From JBDSTZ01 sp039927975 (GTDB lineage Bacteria > Pseudomonadota > Gammaproteobacteria > Burkholderiales > Burkholderiaceae_D), in assembly GCA_039927975.1 (NCBI GenBank), contig JBDSTZ010000561.1, forward strand, positions 1-16,617: a stretch of DNA of 16,617 nucleotides, written 5' to 3'. Under the pieces are notes generated by a model. The model did no database searches. It saw only the letters and a program-made list of their open reading frames with translations, and was not told the origin of the DNA. A program made the position numbers and the translations under genes. Below are positions 1 to 6,457 of the stretch, piece after piece; position 1 is the stretch's first letter, and each line of letters starts with the position of its first letter.

Positions 1-1815
1 GGCGATGCTGTTGACGTGGTCGGCGCGCAGGCCGAGCATGCTGGCCAGGCCAGCCTCGCGCGCGGCCTCGCTGGGGGCGCCGGCGCGCCACAGGGGCACG
101 CCGTTGCGGTCGGCCAGGGTGACCTCAGCCGGCGGCGCAGTGTTGGCCTGGCGGGCGAGCTGGCGCGCGGCCAGCGGTTGCCAGGCCAGCGCGTTGCCGG
201 TTTGCCGAATGTGGCGGTAGCGCTGGTCGGCCGCCGCCAGCGCCGCCATCGAGATCGGCGCGACGTCCAACGAAACGCTGCGCGCGCCGGGCGCCAGTTC
301 CAGCGTCACGGTTTGCAGCGCGTCTTTCGACGGACAGGCGCGGCCGTCGCAGATCGCTTGCGCGCGCGCGCCCTGCGCGTTCTTGAGGCGGCCAGCCAGC
401 ATCAGGCTAAGTGTCTCGCCGCGCTGGGCGGGCCGCGCCAGGGTCAAGGTCAGGCGGGCCGGCGCGCCGCTCTCGGCCTGCGGCCAGGCGCCCACCCGGC
501 GCCACCCGCCCCAGCCTTGCGGGACCGCCGCCATCAGGCGCGAGGCGGCGGCCGGCAAACCGTCGACGGTCGCTGCGGGCACACCGTCCACGCTGGCCAG
601 CCATTGTCCTTGCGGCCCGGTCGCGGCCAGGCGCCATGCCAGCAGTTGGCGTTCGCTGTTGAAGATGCGGACCTGCTCGCGCACGTAGTCGCCGTCGGCC
701 ATGCGGTAGAGCCGCTTGAGCAGTTTGCGCGCGGCGTCGTCCATGGCGACACCGCGCCAGCCGGCCAGGTCGGCAGCGCGGGCTTCGCCGCCGGCGCCCT
801 GCCAGGCGGCCAGGTCGCGCGGCGCCAGCGCGATCAGGCCGTCGGCGTCGAGGCGCAGCAGGCCGCGCAGCTGCAGCGCTTCGAACAGGGCCTGGTCTTC
901 CAGCGCGGCGGGCGGCGCGGCGGGAATCTGGTAGCGGCCGGGCGCCAGCCAGGTCGAGATGGCCGCGCCGTGTGCGGGAAAGGCCGCGACCAAGGCTTTG
1001 CGGTCGGTGCCGGCCGCACCGTCTTCAGCGCGCAGGTAGCGCTGGACCAGCAGCTCGCCGGCCTGCGGACAGGCGGTGCTGGCGCGCCGTTGCAGGCGCA
1101 GGGCGGACTGCGGCCCCCACAGCAGCCAGCCTTCCTGGCCAAGCGCGGCGGCGCCTTTTGCGCCTTCGACGATCAGGCCGTCGCCGCTGTCGCTGATCCA
1201 GCGCACCTCGGGCGCGCGTGACTGCCAGCTGACCTGCAAGGGCTGGCTCGCAACGGCGCTGGCCACGCCGCCAATGTCGAGCTGGGGCATGTCGCGGTCG
1301 GTCGGCCCGGCCAGCGCGATATTGCGCAGCGCGATCGGGGTGGCGCCGGCGTGCTCGACCATCCGGGCGATGTCGTCGAACTGGTAGCCGATACGCAGCG
1401 GCAGCAGGCGCCGCTGCGCCGGATCGGGCATCTGACGGCACAGGTCGATGTGGACGGCGGGCGCCGCGCTCAGGCCGGCCACCACCAGCAGCACGCCGGA
1501 CGGGCTGGCGTGCACGCTGAGGCCCGGCGTGTTGTCGACGTCGAAGGTGGCGCCAGGGAGCGCGGCGCGCAGGGCGTCGGCCGGCAGGACCGCCCCGGCG
1601 AGCGCCGGCGCGGCCTCGGCGCCGAGCTGGCGCGCGTGCACCGTGATCAGGGCGGCGCCGGCCAGCGCCAGCAGCGCGCCACCCATGGCGATCCAGGCCG
1701 GTGCGCCCAGCCTGGTGCGTTCGGTCCGCACAGCCCGCCGCAGATTGCGCCCGCGCCGCCATTGCCTGCGGCTGTGTTCCAGCGCCAGCAAGGCGTTGTC
1801 GATCCAGCTCCTCAT
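1..1815 (-). CDS. Large membrane-anchored protein of unknown function (3' end cut off by window edge)
   Basis: The frame is open without a stop for 605 codons from the ATG at 1815 to the left edge, so the C-terminus is missing. The start is supported by AGGAG about nine bases upstream. The product begins MRSWIDNALLALEHSRRQ, a basic helical stretch, followed by one hydrophobic segment at about residues 38-57 (start APAWIAMGGALL). This suggests a single-pass inner-membrane anchor with a large periplasmic part. The rest is Ala/Leu-rich with several scattered Cys and no motif I can name. Near the edge (about residue 580) the run LADRNGVPLW resembles the DRNG.PLA signature near the start of class B penicillin-binding proteins. 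That is a weak hint of a peptidoglycan-related protein, not an assignment. The opposite strand also has long open frames here, which I take as GC-driven shadows. Confidence 0.7.
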   Translation of the reverse strand, partial: MRSWIDNALLALEHSRRQWRRGRNLRRAVRTERTRLGAPAWIAMGGALLALAGAALITVHARQLGAEAAPALAGAVLPADALRAALPGATFDVDNTPGLSVHASPSGVLLVVAGLSAAPAVHIDLCRQMPDPAQRRLLPLRIGYQFDDIARMVEHAGATPIALRNIALAGPTDRDMPQLDIGGVASAVASQPLQVSWQSRAPEVRWISDSGDGLIVEGAKGAAALGQEGWLLWGPQSALRLQRRASTACPQAGELLVQRYLRAEDGAAGTDRKALVAAFPAHGAAISTWLAPGRYQIPAAPPAALEDQALFEALQLRGLLRLDADGLIALAPRDLAAWQGAGGEARAADLAGWRGVAMDDAARKLLKRLYRMADGDYVREQVRIFNSERQLLAWRLAATGPQGQWLASVDGVPAATVDGLPAAASRLMAAVPQGWGGWRRVGAWPQAESGAPARLTLTLARPAQRGETLSLMLAGRLKNAQGARAQAICDGRACPSKDALQTVTLELAPGARSVSLDVAPISMAALAAADQRYRHIRQTGNALAWQPLAARQLARQANTAPPAEVTLADRNGVPLWRAGAPSEAAREAGLASMLGLRADHVNSIA

Positions 1816-2021
1816 TGGTGTCCCCGCTCCTGTAGCGGCCGCGCCCGCGACCCGTGCGGGGGCTTAGCGGGGGGCGCGCGAAAGCGCGGCCCGGCACGCA
1901 GTTTATCGGCCGATTTTTGCAGCTCGTTCCGCCAAAAGCGCGGCCCATCGCAATCGGCTCGCGGCCTTGCGGGGCGTGGCACACACTGGATCCAACTTAA
2001 GGCAACATTGAAAGGAAGATC

Positions 2022-2273
2022 ATGAAAACCCTGCTCAAGAATATGGAAGCCGCCTTTGTTGTCGCGCTCGGTCTGGCCGGCTCGACCAGCTACCTGCTGG
2101 GCGCCGACGAACGCGCCAGCGCGGTCGAAGCGAGCGCGCGGATCGCGACCGAGAGCAAGATGGCGGTGGTCGAGGTTACCGGCAAACGCATGAGCGAACT
2201 CGAGAAGCAGCAATCGCTGCGCGAGGAGCGCGGGATGACGGCGATGGGCGAACAGGGCCGCACGCGCGGCTGA
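2022..2273 (+). CDS. Small hypothetical protein with N-terminal hydrophobic segment
   Basis: An 83-residue protein starting MKTLLKNMEAAFVVALGLAG. The purine-rich GAAAGGAAG sits a few bases before the ATG and is a convincing ribosome binding site. Residues 10-27 are hydrophobic and could be a membrane anchor or an uncleaved signal. The remainder is charged and predicted mostly helical (VEVTGKRMSELEKQQSLREER), which would lie on one side of the membrane. I recognise no family. It lies between the divergent large membrane protein at 1815 and the secreted protein at 2410, with its own upstream spacing of about 200 bases and 136 bases to the next start. The two are therefore probably separate transcription units. 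Its reading frame, start context and composition look real, but its function cannot be read from the sequence. Confidence 0.65.
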   Translation: MKTLLKNMEAAFVVALGLAGSTSYLLGADERASAVEASARIATESKMAVVEVTGKRMSELEKQQSLREERGMTAMGEQGRTRG

Positions 2274-2370
2274 GCGCCGAGGCTCGCCCTGTAAGCGCTG
2301 AAACACTTTCTTGGGCAATCTGTTTCATTTGTAAGCACATGAATCATTTCTCCAGAACGACAGTGCGCGT

Positions 2371-2379
2371 TGATATATT
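2371..2379 (+). promoter_or_regulatory. Extended -10 promoter element for the 2410 gene
   Basis: TGATATATT gives an extended -10 (TG, one base, TATATT) about 30 bases before the ATG at 2410. No good -35 is visible 16-18 bases upstream, as is usual for extended -10 promoters. The surrounding 2280-2409 spacer is clearly more AT-rich than its flanks. This is an inference from pattern only. Confidence 0.4.
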
Positions 2380-2409
2380 GAATCGTACGCTTTCACATGG
2401 AGACGCAAA

Positions 2410-3171
2410 ATGAAACGCTCACTGACCTTTGCAACAATGATCGCCCTCGGCGCAGCAGCCTATCTGCCGCTGCCATCGATGGCCCAAACGAGCTTCAACG
2501 TGGTGGTCCGCACCGCGCCGCCAGCGCCGCGTTATGAAAGCGTGCCTGCCCCACGGCACGGTTATGTCTGGGCGCCTGGGTACTGGAACTGGGACGGCTC
2601 GCGCCACGTGTGGTTGGCCGGCCACTGGGAAAACGCCCGTGACGGCTATCGCTACCAGCCGACCGAGTGGGTGCGCGACGGCGGCGGCTACGCCATGCGC
2701 AGCGGTGGCTGGCAACCGATGCAGCAGGTGCAGCAGGTGCGCTACGAGGACATTCGCGTAGCGCCGCCGGCGGCCCGCTACGAGCGCGTTCCACGTGCGC
2801 GCGCCGGCTACATCTGGCAGCCCGGCTACTGGGAATGGCGTGGCAACCGCTACGACTGGACCAGCGGCGTGTGGATCGCCGAGCGTCCCGGCTACGTGTA
2901 CACCCAGCCGAGCTGGCGTCAGCGCGATGGCCGCTGGTACTTTGAACAGTCGCGTTGGGCATCGCGCGGCGGTGACCGCGACCGTGACGGCATCCCCGAT
3001 CGTTACGAGCACGGCCGCGACCGCGACCGCGACGGGATTCCGGACCGTTACGAGCAGCAGCGCCGCGACCGCGACCATGACGGTGTGCCGGACCGGCGCG
3101 ACCACGACCGCGACAATGACGGCGTGCCGAACAGTCGCGACGCGCGGCCGAACGATCCTCGCTATCGTTAA
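2410..3171 (+). CDS. Secreted protein with two YXWxPGYW-type domains and an Asp-rich calcium-repeat tail
   Basis: A 253-residue exported protein. GGAGA lies 6-7 bases before the ATG. The signal peptide is MKRSLTFATM to SMA, with likely cleavage after Ala25. Residues 28-100 and 110-185 form two tandem copies of an aromatic module: each has an APP.RYE.VP strand, then GY.W.PGYW.W.G..Y.W..G.W, then a GY.Y..P.W strand. This matches proteins annotated as YXWGXW (WXXGXW) repeat proteins, which are periplasmic or outer-membrane associated and of unknown role. Residues 189-243 carry four units of D.DGIPDRY type spaced 13-16 residues, like thrombospondin type-3 or OmpA-linker calcium repeats. The combination suggests a cell-envelope protein whose tail is stiffened by Ca2+. 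The gene ends in a strong terminator and seems to be transcribed alone. Confidence 0.85.
   Translation: MKRSLTFATMIALGAAAYLPLPSMAQTSFNVVVRTAPPAPRYESVPAPRHGYVWAPGYWNWDGSRHVWLAGHWENARDGYRYQPTEWVRDGGGYAMRSGGWQPMQQVQQVRYEDIRVAPPAARYERVPRARAGYIWQPGYWEWRGNRYDWTSGVWIAERPGYVYTQPSWRQRDGRWYFEQSRWASRGGDRDRDGIPDRYEHGRDRDRDGIPDRYEQQRRDRDHDGVPDRRDHDRDNDGVPNSRDARPNDPRYR
2974..3138 (+). repeat. In-gene repeat coding for four D-x-D-G-[IV]-P units
   Basis: Four related units encode DRDGIPDRY (residues 191-199 and 206-214), DHDGVPDRR (222-230) and DNDGVPNSR (235-243). They are joined by GRDRDR-type linkers built from repeated GACCGC codons. The Asp spacing fits type-3-repeat calcium sites. The first two units are identical in protein and differ at several third positions, so the duplication is not brand new. 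Confidence 0.7.
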
Positions 3172-3196
3172 ACCGGGCGAGGTTGCCTGAAGTTGG

Positions 3197-3227
3197 AAAA
3201 GCACCAGTTCACCTGGTGCTTTTTTTT
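3197..3227 (+). terminator. Rho-independent terminator
   Basis: GCACCAG (3201-3207), loop TTCAC, CTGGTGC (3213-3219), then eight T residues (3220-3227). Four A residues at 3197-3200 extend the stem by pairing with the T run. It ends the 2410 transcript and lies immediately before the start of the RNase H gene. Confidence 0.9.
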
Positions 3228-3237
3228 CGGCTATGCT
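3208..3237 (+). promoter_or_regulatory. Candidate promoter for the RNase H gene, overlapping the terminator
   Basis: TTCACC (3208-3213, in the terminator loop) and TATGCT (3232-3237) are 18 bases apart. The -10 ends seven bases before the ATG at 3245, so transcription would start at or next to that ATG. The -35 is only a four-of-six match. Pattern-based inference. Confidence 0.35.
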
Positions 3238-3244
3238 CTCGGCC

Positions 3245-3928
3245 ATGACCGAACTCGATCGTTATCTCGCCGCCGCTTTCAAGGCTGAACGCGCCAGCGC
3301 GCGCCGGTTGGCGTTGCGCGAAGGCTTATCGGAGGAACAGGCCTTGCGCGCGACGCTGGAGCGCAGCGCGGCGCCGTTGTCCTTGCAGGCCATGCTGGCG
3401 CAGCGCGAGGCAATTTCAGACGCGGCGACCGAACGCGGCGCGGCGCGGGCGCAACGCGAGGCCGAGGCGTTGGCCGTGCGCAAGGCGCGGCATGAGGGCG
3501 CCGCTACCCCATGGCGCGGATGGTTCGACGGTTCGGCCCATCCCAACCCTGGCCGCTGCGGCATCGGCGCGCTGCTCACCGGGCCCAACGGCGAGCGCGA
3601 CGAAGTTAGTCGCGACGTCGGTTATGGCGACAGCGGCGAGGCCGAATACCAGGCCCTGATCGCCTTGCTCGAGGCAGCCCTGCGGCGCGGCGCGCACGAG
3701 CTGACCATTTACGGCGACAGCCGGGTGGTGATCGATGATATGAATGGCGTGGCGGGCGCGAGCGCCGCTTCGCTGCGCGCTTACCGGATCGAGGCCGGCG
3801 CGCTGATGGCGCAACTGCGTCAGGTCAGCTTGCGCTGGATTCCGCGCCAGAAGAACGGCGAGGCCGACGCGCTTTCCCAGCGCGCCGTCGTGCACGCGGC
3901 AGTAGCTTCGCCTAGTAGCTTTGCCTAA
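3245..3928 (+). CDS. RNase H-fold (RNase HI-like) protein
   Basis: A 227-residue protein. Residues 1-85 are helical and charged, with no known domain. Residues 90-220 form an RNase HI-like domain with all four acidic metal ligands visible: Asp95 in WFDGSAHPNPG, Glu134 in GEAEYQAL, Asp158 in IYGDSRVV and Asp208 in KNGEADALS. The AEYQAL form is typical of the bacterial/archaeal RNase HI-like subgroup also annotated 'reverse transcriptase-like protein'. Such enzymes cut the RNA strand of RNA-DNA hybrids, but this subgroup is little studied and activity here is inferred. I prefer the ATG at 3245. The in-frame ATG at 3233 would give four more residues but sits inside the proposed -10. Neither start has a clear ribosome binding site. 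The stop overlaps the convergent gene by four bases. Confidence 0.85.
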   Translation: MTELDRYLAAAFKAERASARRLALREGLSEEQALRATLERSAAPLSLQAMLAQREAISDAATERGAARAQREAEALAVRKARHEGAATPWRGWFDGSAHPNPGRCGIGALLTGPNGERDEVSRDVGYGDSGEAEYQALIALLEAALRRGAHELTIYGDSRVVIDDMNGVAGASAASLRAYRIEAGALMAQLRQVSLRWIPRQKNGEADALSQRAVVHAAVASPSSFA

Positions 3929-4443
3929 TTGCAGCTAAGCTGACTCCGCAGCGGGAATTCCATGACGCATGCGTTACCGCCGCAGACGGCGGGCTTGTAT
4001 TTTTCCCGGATCAGCACCGAGCTGATGAACCTGGTCAATTGTTCGCTGGGCGAGCTGAACGTATCGACCGAGACCGCCTTGCCATTCGGGTCGACGCGTA
4101 CCGCCATGTCGAGAAAACCGGACACGCACACGACCTGCTGCGCGTCGGCCAATTGGTTGAAGATGCCGGCGGTGCCGGTCAGCGGAAACGGCGGTTCGTC
4201 GGTCGCGGGCATGCGCACATACTGGCTGCGCACCTGGGCTTGCTGCTCCCGGGTCAAGGACGCCCACGGCAAATTGATCGGCAAGCTGGAGCTAAGTCGC
4301 GCCACCTCGCGCGCGATGAGCGAGCCGGTCATCGGGACGCTCTCCTTGACTTCATACTGCGGCTTGACGGTTCCGGGCGCCTCGGCCGAGGCCAGCAGCG
4401 GCAGCAAAAATAAGGTGGCAACAACTGTCGAGCGGAACAACAT
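3925..4443 (-). CDS. Secreted TonB-C-like protein, paralogue of the gene at 4502-5008
   Basis: A 172-residue protein. AAGGAG is placed six bases before the ATG at 4443. A signal peptide (MLFRSTVVATLFLLPLLASA, cleavage near residue 20) indicates export. The mature part has a short linker, a SW/PWASLTREQQ segment, the motif MPATDEPPFPL (residues 78-88) and a C-terminal part (about 108-165) in the style of the TonB C-terminal domain: a strand ending VRVDPNGKAVSV, an SPSEQL helix, and REKYKPAVC. Cys154 and Cys159 bracket a tight turn (CGGNAC) and are shared in place with the paralogue, so a disulfide is likely. Fold assignment is by pattern only, and there is no TonB-like membrane anchor or Pro-rich linker. 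It is the second gene of a two-gene unit, 58 bases after its partner. Confidence 0.75.
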   Translation of the reverse strand: MLFRSTVVATLFLLPLLASAEAPGTVKPQYEVKESVPMTGSLIAREVARLSSSLPINLPWASLTREQQAQVRSQYVRMPATDEPPFPLTGTAGIFNQLADAQQVVCVSGFLDMAVRVDPNGKAVSVDTFSSPSEQLTRFISSVLIREKYKPAVCGGNACVMEFPLRSQLSCN

Positions 4444-4501
4444 GGCATCTCCTTTTCTTCTCGTTTGAGACCAATCGCCGCACTGACGCCGCGCACAGGC
4501 G

Positions 4502-5008
4502 TCAGTGGCGGTAATTGAAATCGATATACAGCGGAAAATCCATCACGCAAGGCCTGGCGGAACAAAGCGCCGGCTTGTAGCGCTCATTCATGAGGATGGT
4601 GGCTGCCACCATCGTCATCTGCTGGCTCGGTGTCTCGTAGACCTGCACCGACACCGGCTTGCCCCGCTCGTCAATGCGCACGGTCAATTCGAGCGTGCCG
4701 ACTTCGAACAGTTTTTCCGCAGCGTCGCGGATGCCCTTCAGGATGCCTTGGGTGCCCTTGAGTGGAAACGGCGGCTCGTCGGTGGCGGGCATGTCGATGT
4801 AATGGGTGCGAAAGCTGCCCTGCTGTTCGGCCGTGAGGTCGGCCCAGCTACGCTCGATCGGCATGGTCGAGCGGATCGCATCGCGCTTGAGCATGCTCCC
4901 CGTCGGCGCGGTATCTTCTTTCAGGGAATACTTCCCCGGTGACGACTCCTGCGCCACGGCGAACGCAGGCAGTAATAGCGCAAGGGCGAAACAACATGCG
5001 AGGCGCAT
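4502..5008 (-). CDS. Secreted TonB-C-like protein, first of a tandem paralogous pair
   Basis: A 168-residue protein from the ATG at 5008, chosen because GAGGA lies five bases upstream and because this start opens directly into a clean signal peptide (MRLACCFALALLLPAFAVAQ). In-frame ATGs at 5020 and 5068 lack a ribosome binding site, and the one at 5068 falls inside the -35 of the proposed promoter. The layout mirrors the neighbour: SWADLTAEQQ, MPATDEPPFPLKGTQGI (residues 73-89), then a TonB-C-like region with VRIDERGKPVSVQV, a TPSQQM helix and NERYKPALC. Cys149 and Cys154 (CSARPC) match the partner's pair. Role unknown. A periplasmic protein partnering an envelope complex would fit the fold. 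The two genes probably arose by tandem duplication and then diverged. Confidence 0.75.
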   Translation of the reverse strand: MRLACCFALALLLPAFAVAQESSPGKYSLKEDTAPTGSMLKRDAIRSTMPIERSWADLTAEQQGSFRTHYIDMPATDEPPFPLKGTQGILKGIRDAAEKLFEVGTLELTVRIDERGKPVSVQVYETPSQQMTMVAATILMNERYKPALCSARPCVMDFPLYIDFNYRH

Positions 5009-5039
5009 CGGCTTCCTCATGGATTGAATAACACATTGC

Positions 5040-5068
5040 ATGATATTCAATAAATTAATACATGGCAA
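5040..5068 (-). promoter_or_regulatory. Sigma-70-type promoter for the paralogous pair
   Basis: On the minus strand TTGCCA (5063-5068), a 17-base spacer and TATCAT (5040-5045): five of six matches in each box. Transcription would begin near 5033, giving a leader of about 25 bases to the ATG at 5008. The site lies in an AT-rich island shared with the divergent exporter gene. Confidence 0.6.
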
Positions 5069-5167
5069 TATTTCAATTCACATATAAAAGCCGCGCCGGA
5101 AAGTCCCGCGCTGCTGCCACTTTCCGGCTGAGCGTTACGTTACACTACGATTCCCCTGACCCGCGCC

Positions 5168-6430
5168 ATGCCGCCCCTCCCGACGATGAATTCCAGTCCC
5201 GCGATTACCGCTCCCGCCCGGGGCAACCTCAATTTCGTACTCATCTGCGTGTTCATCGACATGCTCGGCATCGGCCTCATCGTGCCGGTGCTGCCGGTGC
5301 TGGTGGGCGAATTCGTCAGCGGCCGCGAACAGCAAGCCTGGTGGTACGGCGTCATGTCGATGGTGTTCGGCCTGATGCAGTTCATCTTCATGCCGATGCT
5401 CGGCGCCATCAGCGACCGCGTCGGCCGCCGCCCGGTGCTGATGTATTCGATGGCCGGCATGTGCATCAACTTCCTCACCACGGCGTGGGCGCCGAACCTG
5501 GCCTTCCTGTTCATGGGCCGGGTGATCGGCGGCATGTCGTCGGCCAGCATGTCGGTGGCGGCTTCCTACGCGTCGGACATTTCGACGCCGGAAAACCGCG
5601 CCAAGAGCTTCGGCAAGGTCGGCGCCGCGTTCGGCCTCGGCTTCATCTGCGGGCCGATGCTGGGCGGCCTGCTCGGCTCGCACAATCTGCACTTGCCGTT
5701 CTACGTGGCGGCGGCGCTGTCGGGCGCCAACCTGGTGTACGGCTACTTCGCGGTGCCCGAATCGCTGCCGCCGGAGCGCCGCTCGGCCAAGGCGCTGGCG
5801 CTTGAGCGCATCAATCCGTTCGCCGCGCTGTCCAAACTGCTCAAGCGCACCGATATCCGCGGCCTGGTAGTGGTCTACACCCTGATGACGTTTTCCCAGA
5901 TGATGCTGCAGGCGACCTGGGTGCTGTACACCACCTTCCGCTTTCAATGGACACCGCGCGAAAACGGCATCGCGCTGTTTTGCGTCGGCATCACGGCGGC
6001 GGTGGTGCAGGCCGCCCTGCTGGGCATGCTGATGAAACGCTTCGGCGAAGTGCGCCTGTCGCTGCTGGGACTGGCTTCCGGTTGCCTGACCTACCTGGCG
6101 TACGCGCTGGCCACTCACGGCTGGATGATGTACGTATTCATCCTATGCAACCTGCTGTCGTTCGCCGCCGGCCCCGCGCTGCAGGGCATCATCTCGAAGT
6201 CGACCGGCCCGGCCGAACAGGGCGAACTGATGGGCTCGCTGCAATCGATCAGCAGCCTGGGCCTGATCCTGATGCCGCCGGTCGGCGCCGGCCTGCTTGG
6301 CGCCGTGGCCCTGCTGCCGCCCCAGGACTGGCGGGTCGGCGGCCCGTTTTTCGTCTGCGCGGCGATGCAGGCGGTGGCCATTTTCACGGCGCGGCGCTAT
6401 TTCCGCGCCCATCACATGGCGCCGCAATAA
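5168..6430 (+). CDS. Major facilitator transporter, Tet-type drug:H+ antiporter family
   Basis: A 420-residue inner-membrane protein with about twelve hydrophobic segments. TM1 carries FIDMLGIGLIVPVLPVL, closely like the first helix of TetA-class proteins, with Asp31 in the membrane. Motif A is GAISDRVGRRPVL at residues 79-91, the motif B arginine is Arg118 (FMGRVIGG), and the antiporter motif C is GAAFGLGFICGPMLGG at 152-167. Together these place it in the drug:proton antiporter (TCR/Tet) group, exporting small molecules against proton influx. The substrate cannot be told, and many such chromosomal proteins do not confer tetracycline resistance. An in-frame ATG at 5186 is an alternative start, and neither has a strong ribosome binding site. 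TACACT at 5141-5146 is a possible -10. It is convergent with the TonB-dependent receptor, leaving only 18 bases between them. Confidence 0.88.
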   Translation: MPPLPTMNSSPAITAPARGNLNFVLICVFIDMLGIGLIVPVLPVLVGEFVSGREQQAWWYGVMSMVFGLMQFIFMPMLGAISDRVGRRPVLMYSMAGMCINFLTTAWAPNLAFLFMGRVIGGMSSASMSVAASYASDISTPENRAKSFGKVGAAFGLGFICGPMLGGLLGSHNLHLPFYVAAALSGANLVYGYFAVPESLPPERRSAKALALERINPFAALSKLLKRTDIRGLVVVYTLMTFSQMMLQATWVLYTTFRFQWTPRENGIALFCVGITAAVVQAALLGMLMKRFGEVRLSLLGLASGCLTYLAYALATHGWMMYVFILCNLLSFAAGPALQGIISKSTGPAEQGELMGSLQSISSLGLILMPPVGAGLLGAVALLPPQDWRVGGPFFVCAAMQAVAIFTARRYFRAHHMAPQ

Positions 6431-6457
6431 GCGTCAGAACTTTAAGCGTCAGAACTT
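6429..6457. repeat. Tandem 14-15 bp direct repeat across two stop codons
   Basis: AAGCGTCAGAACTT occurs at 6429-6442 and again at 6444-6457, one base apart. The first copy includes the end of the exporter stop codon. The second covers the receptor's stop and its last Lys-Phe codons on the minus strand. It looks like a small tandem duplication of the receptor's 3' end. Confidence 0.8.

Noticed and set aside
16..1221. 401-codon open frame on the plus strand
   Set aside because: Antisense to the 605-codon minus frame, which has a ribosome binding site and a membrane helix. The plus product is Arg/Gln/Ala-rich, as expected of a GC-driven shadow.
1881..1946. 12-base direct repeat AAAGCGCGGCCC at 1881-1892 and 1935-1946
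   Set aside because: Short, GC-rich and without matching flanks or spacing logic. Probably chance.
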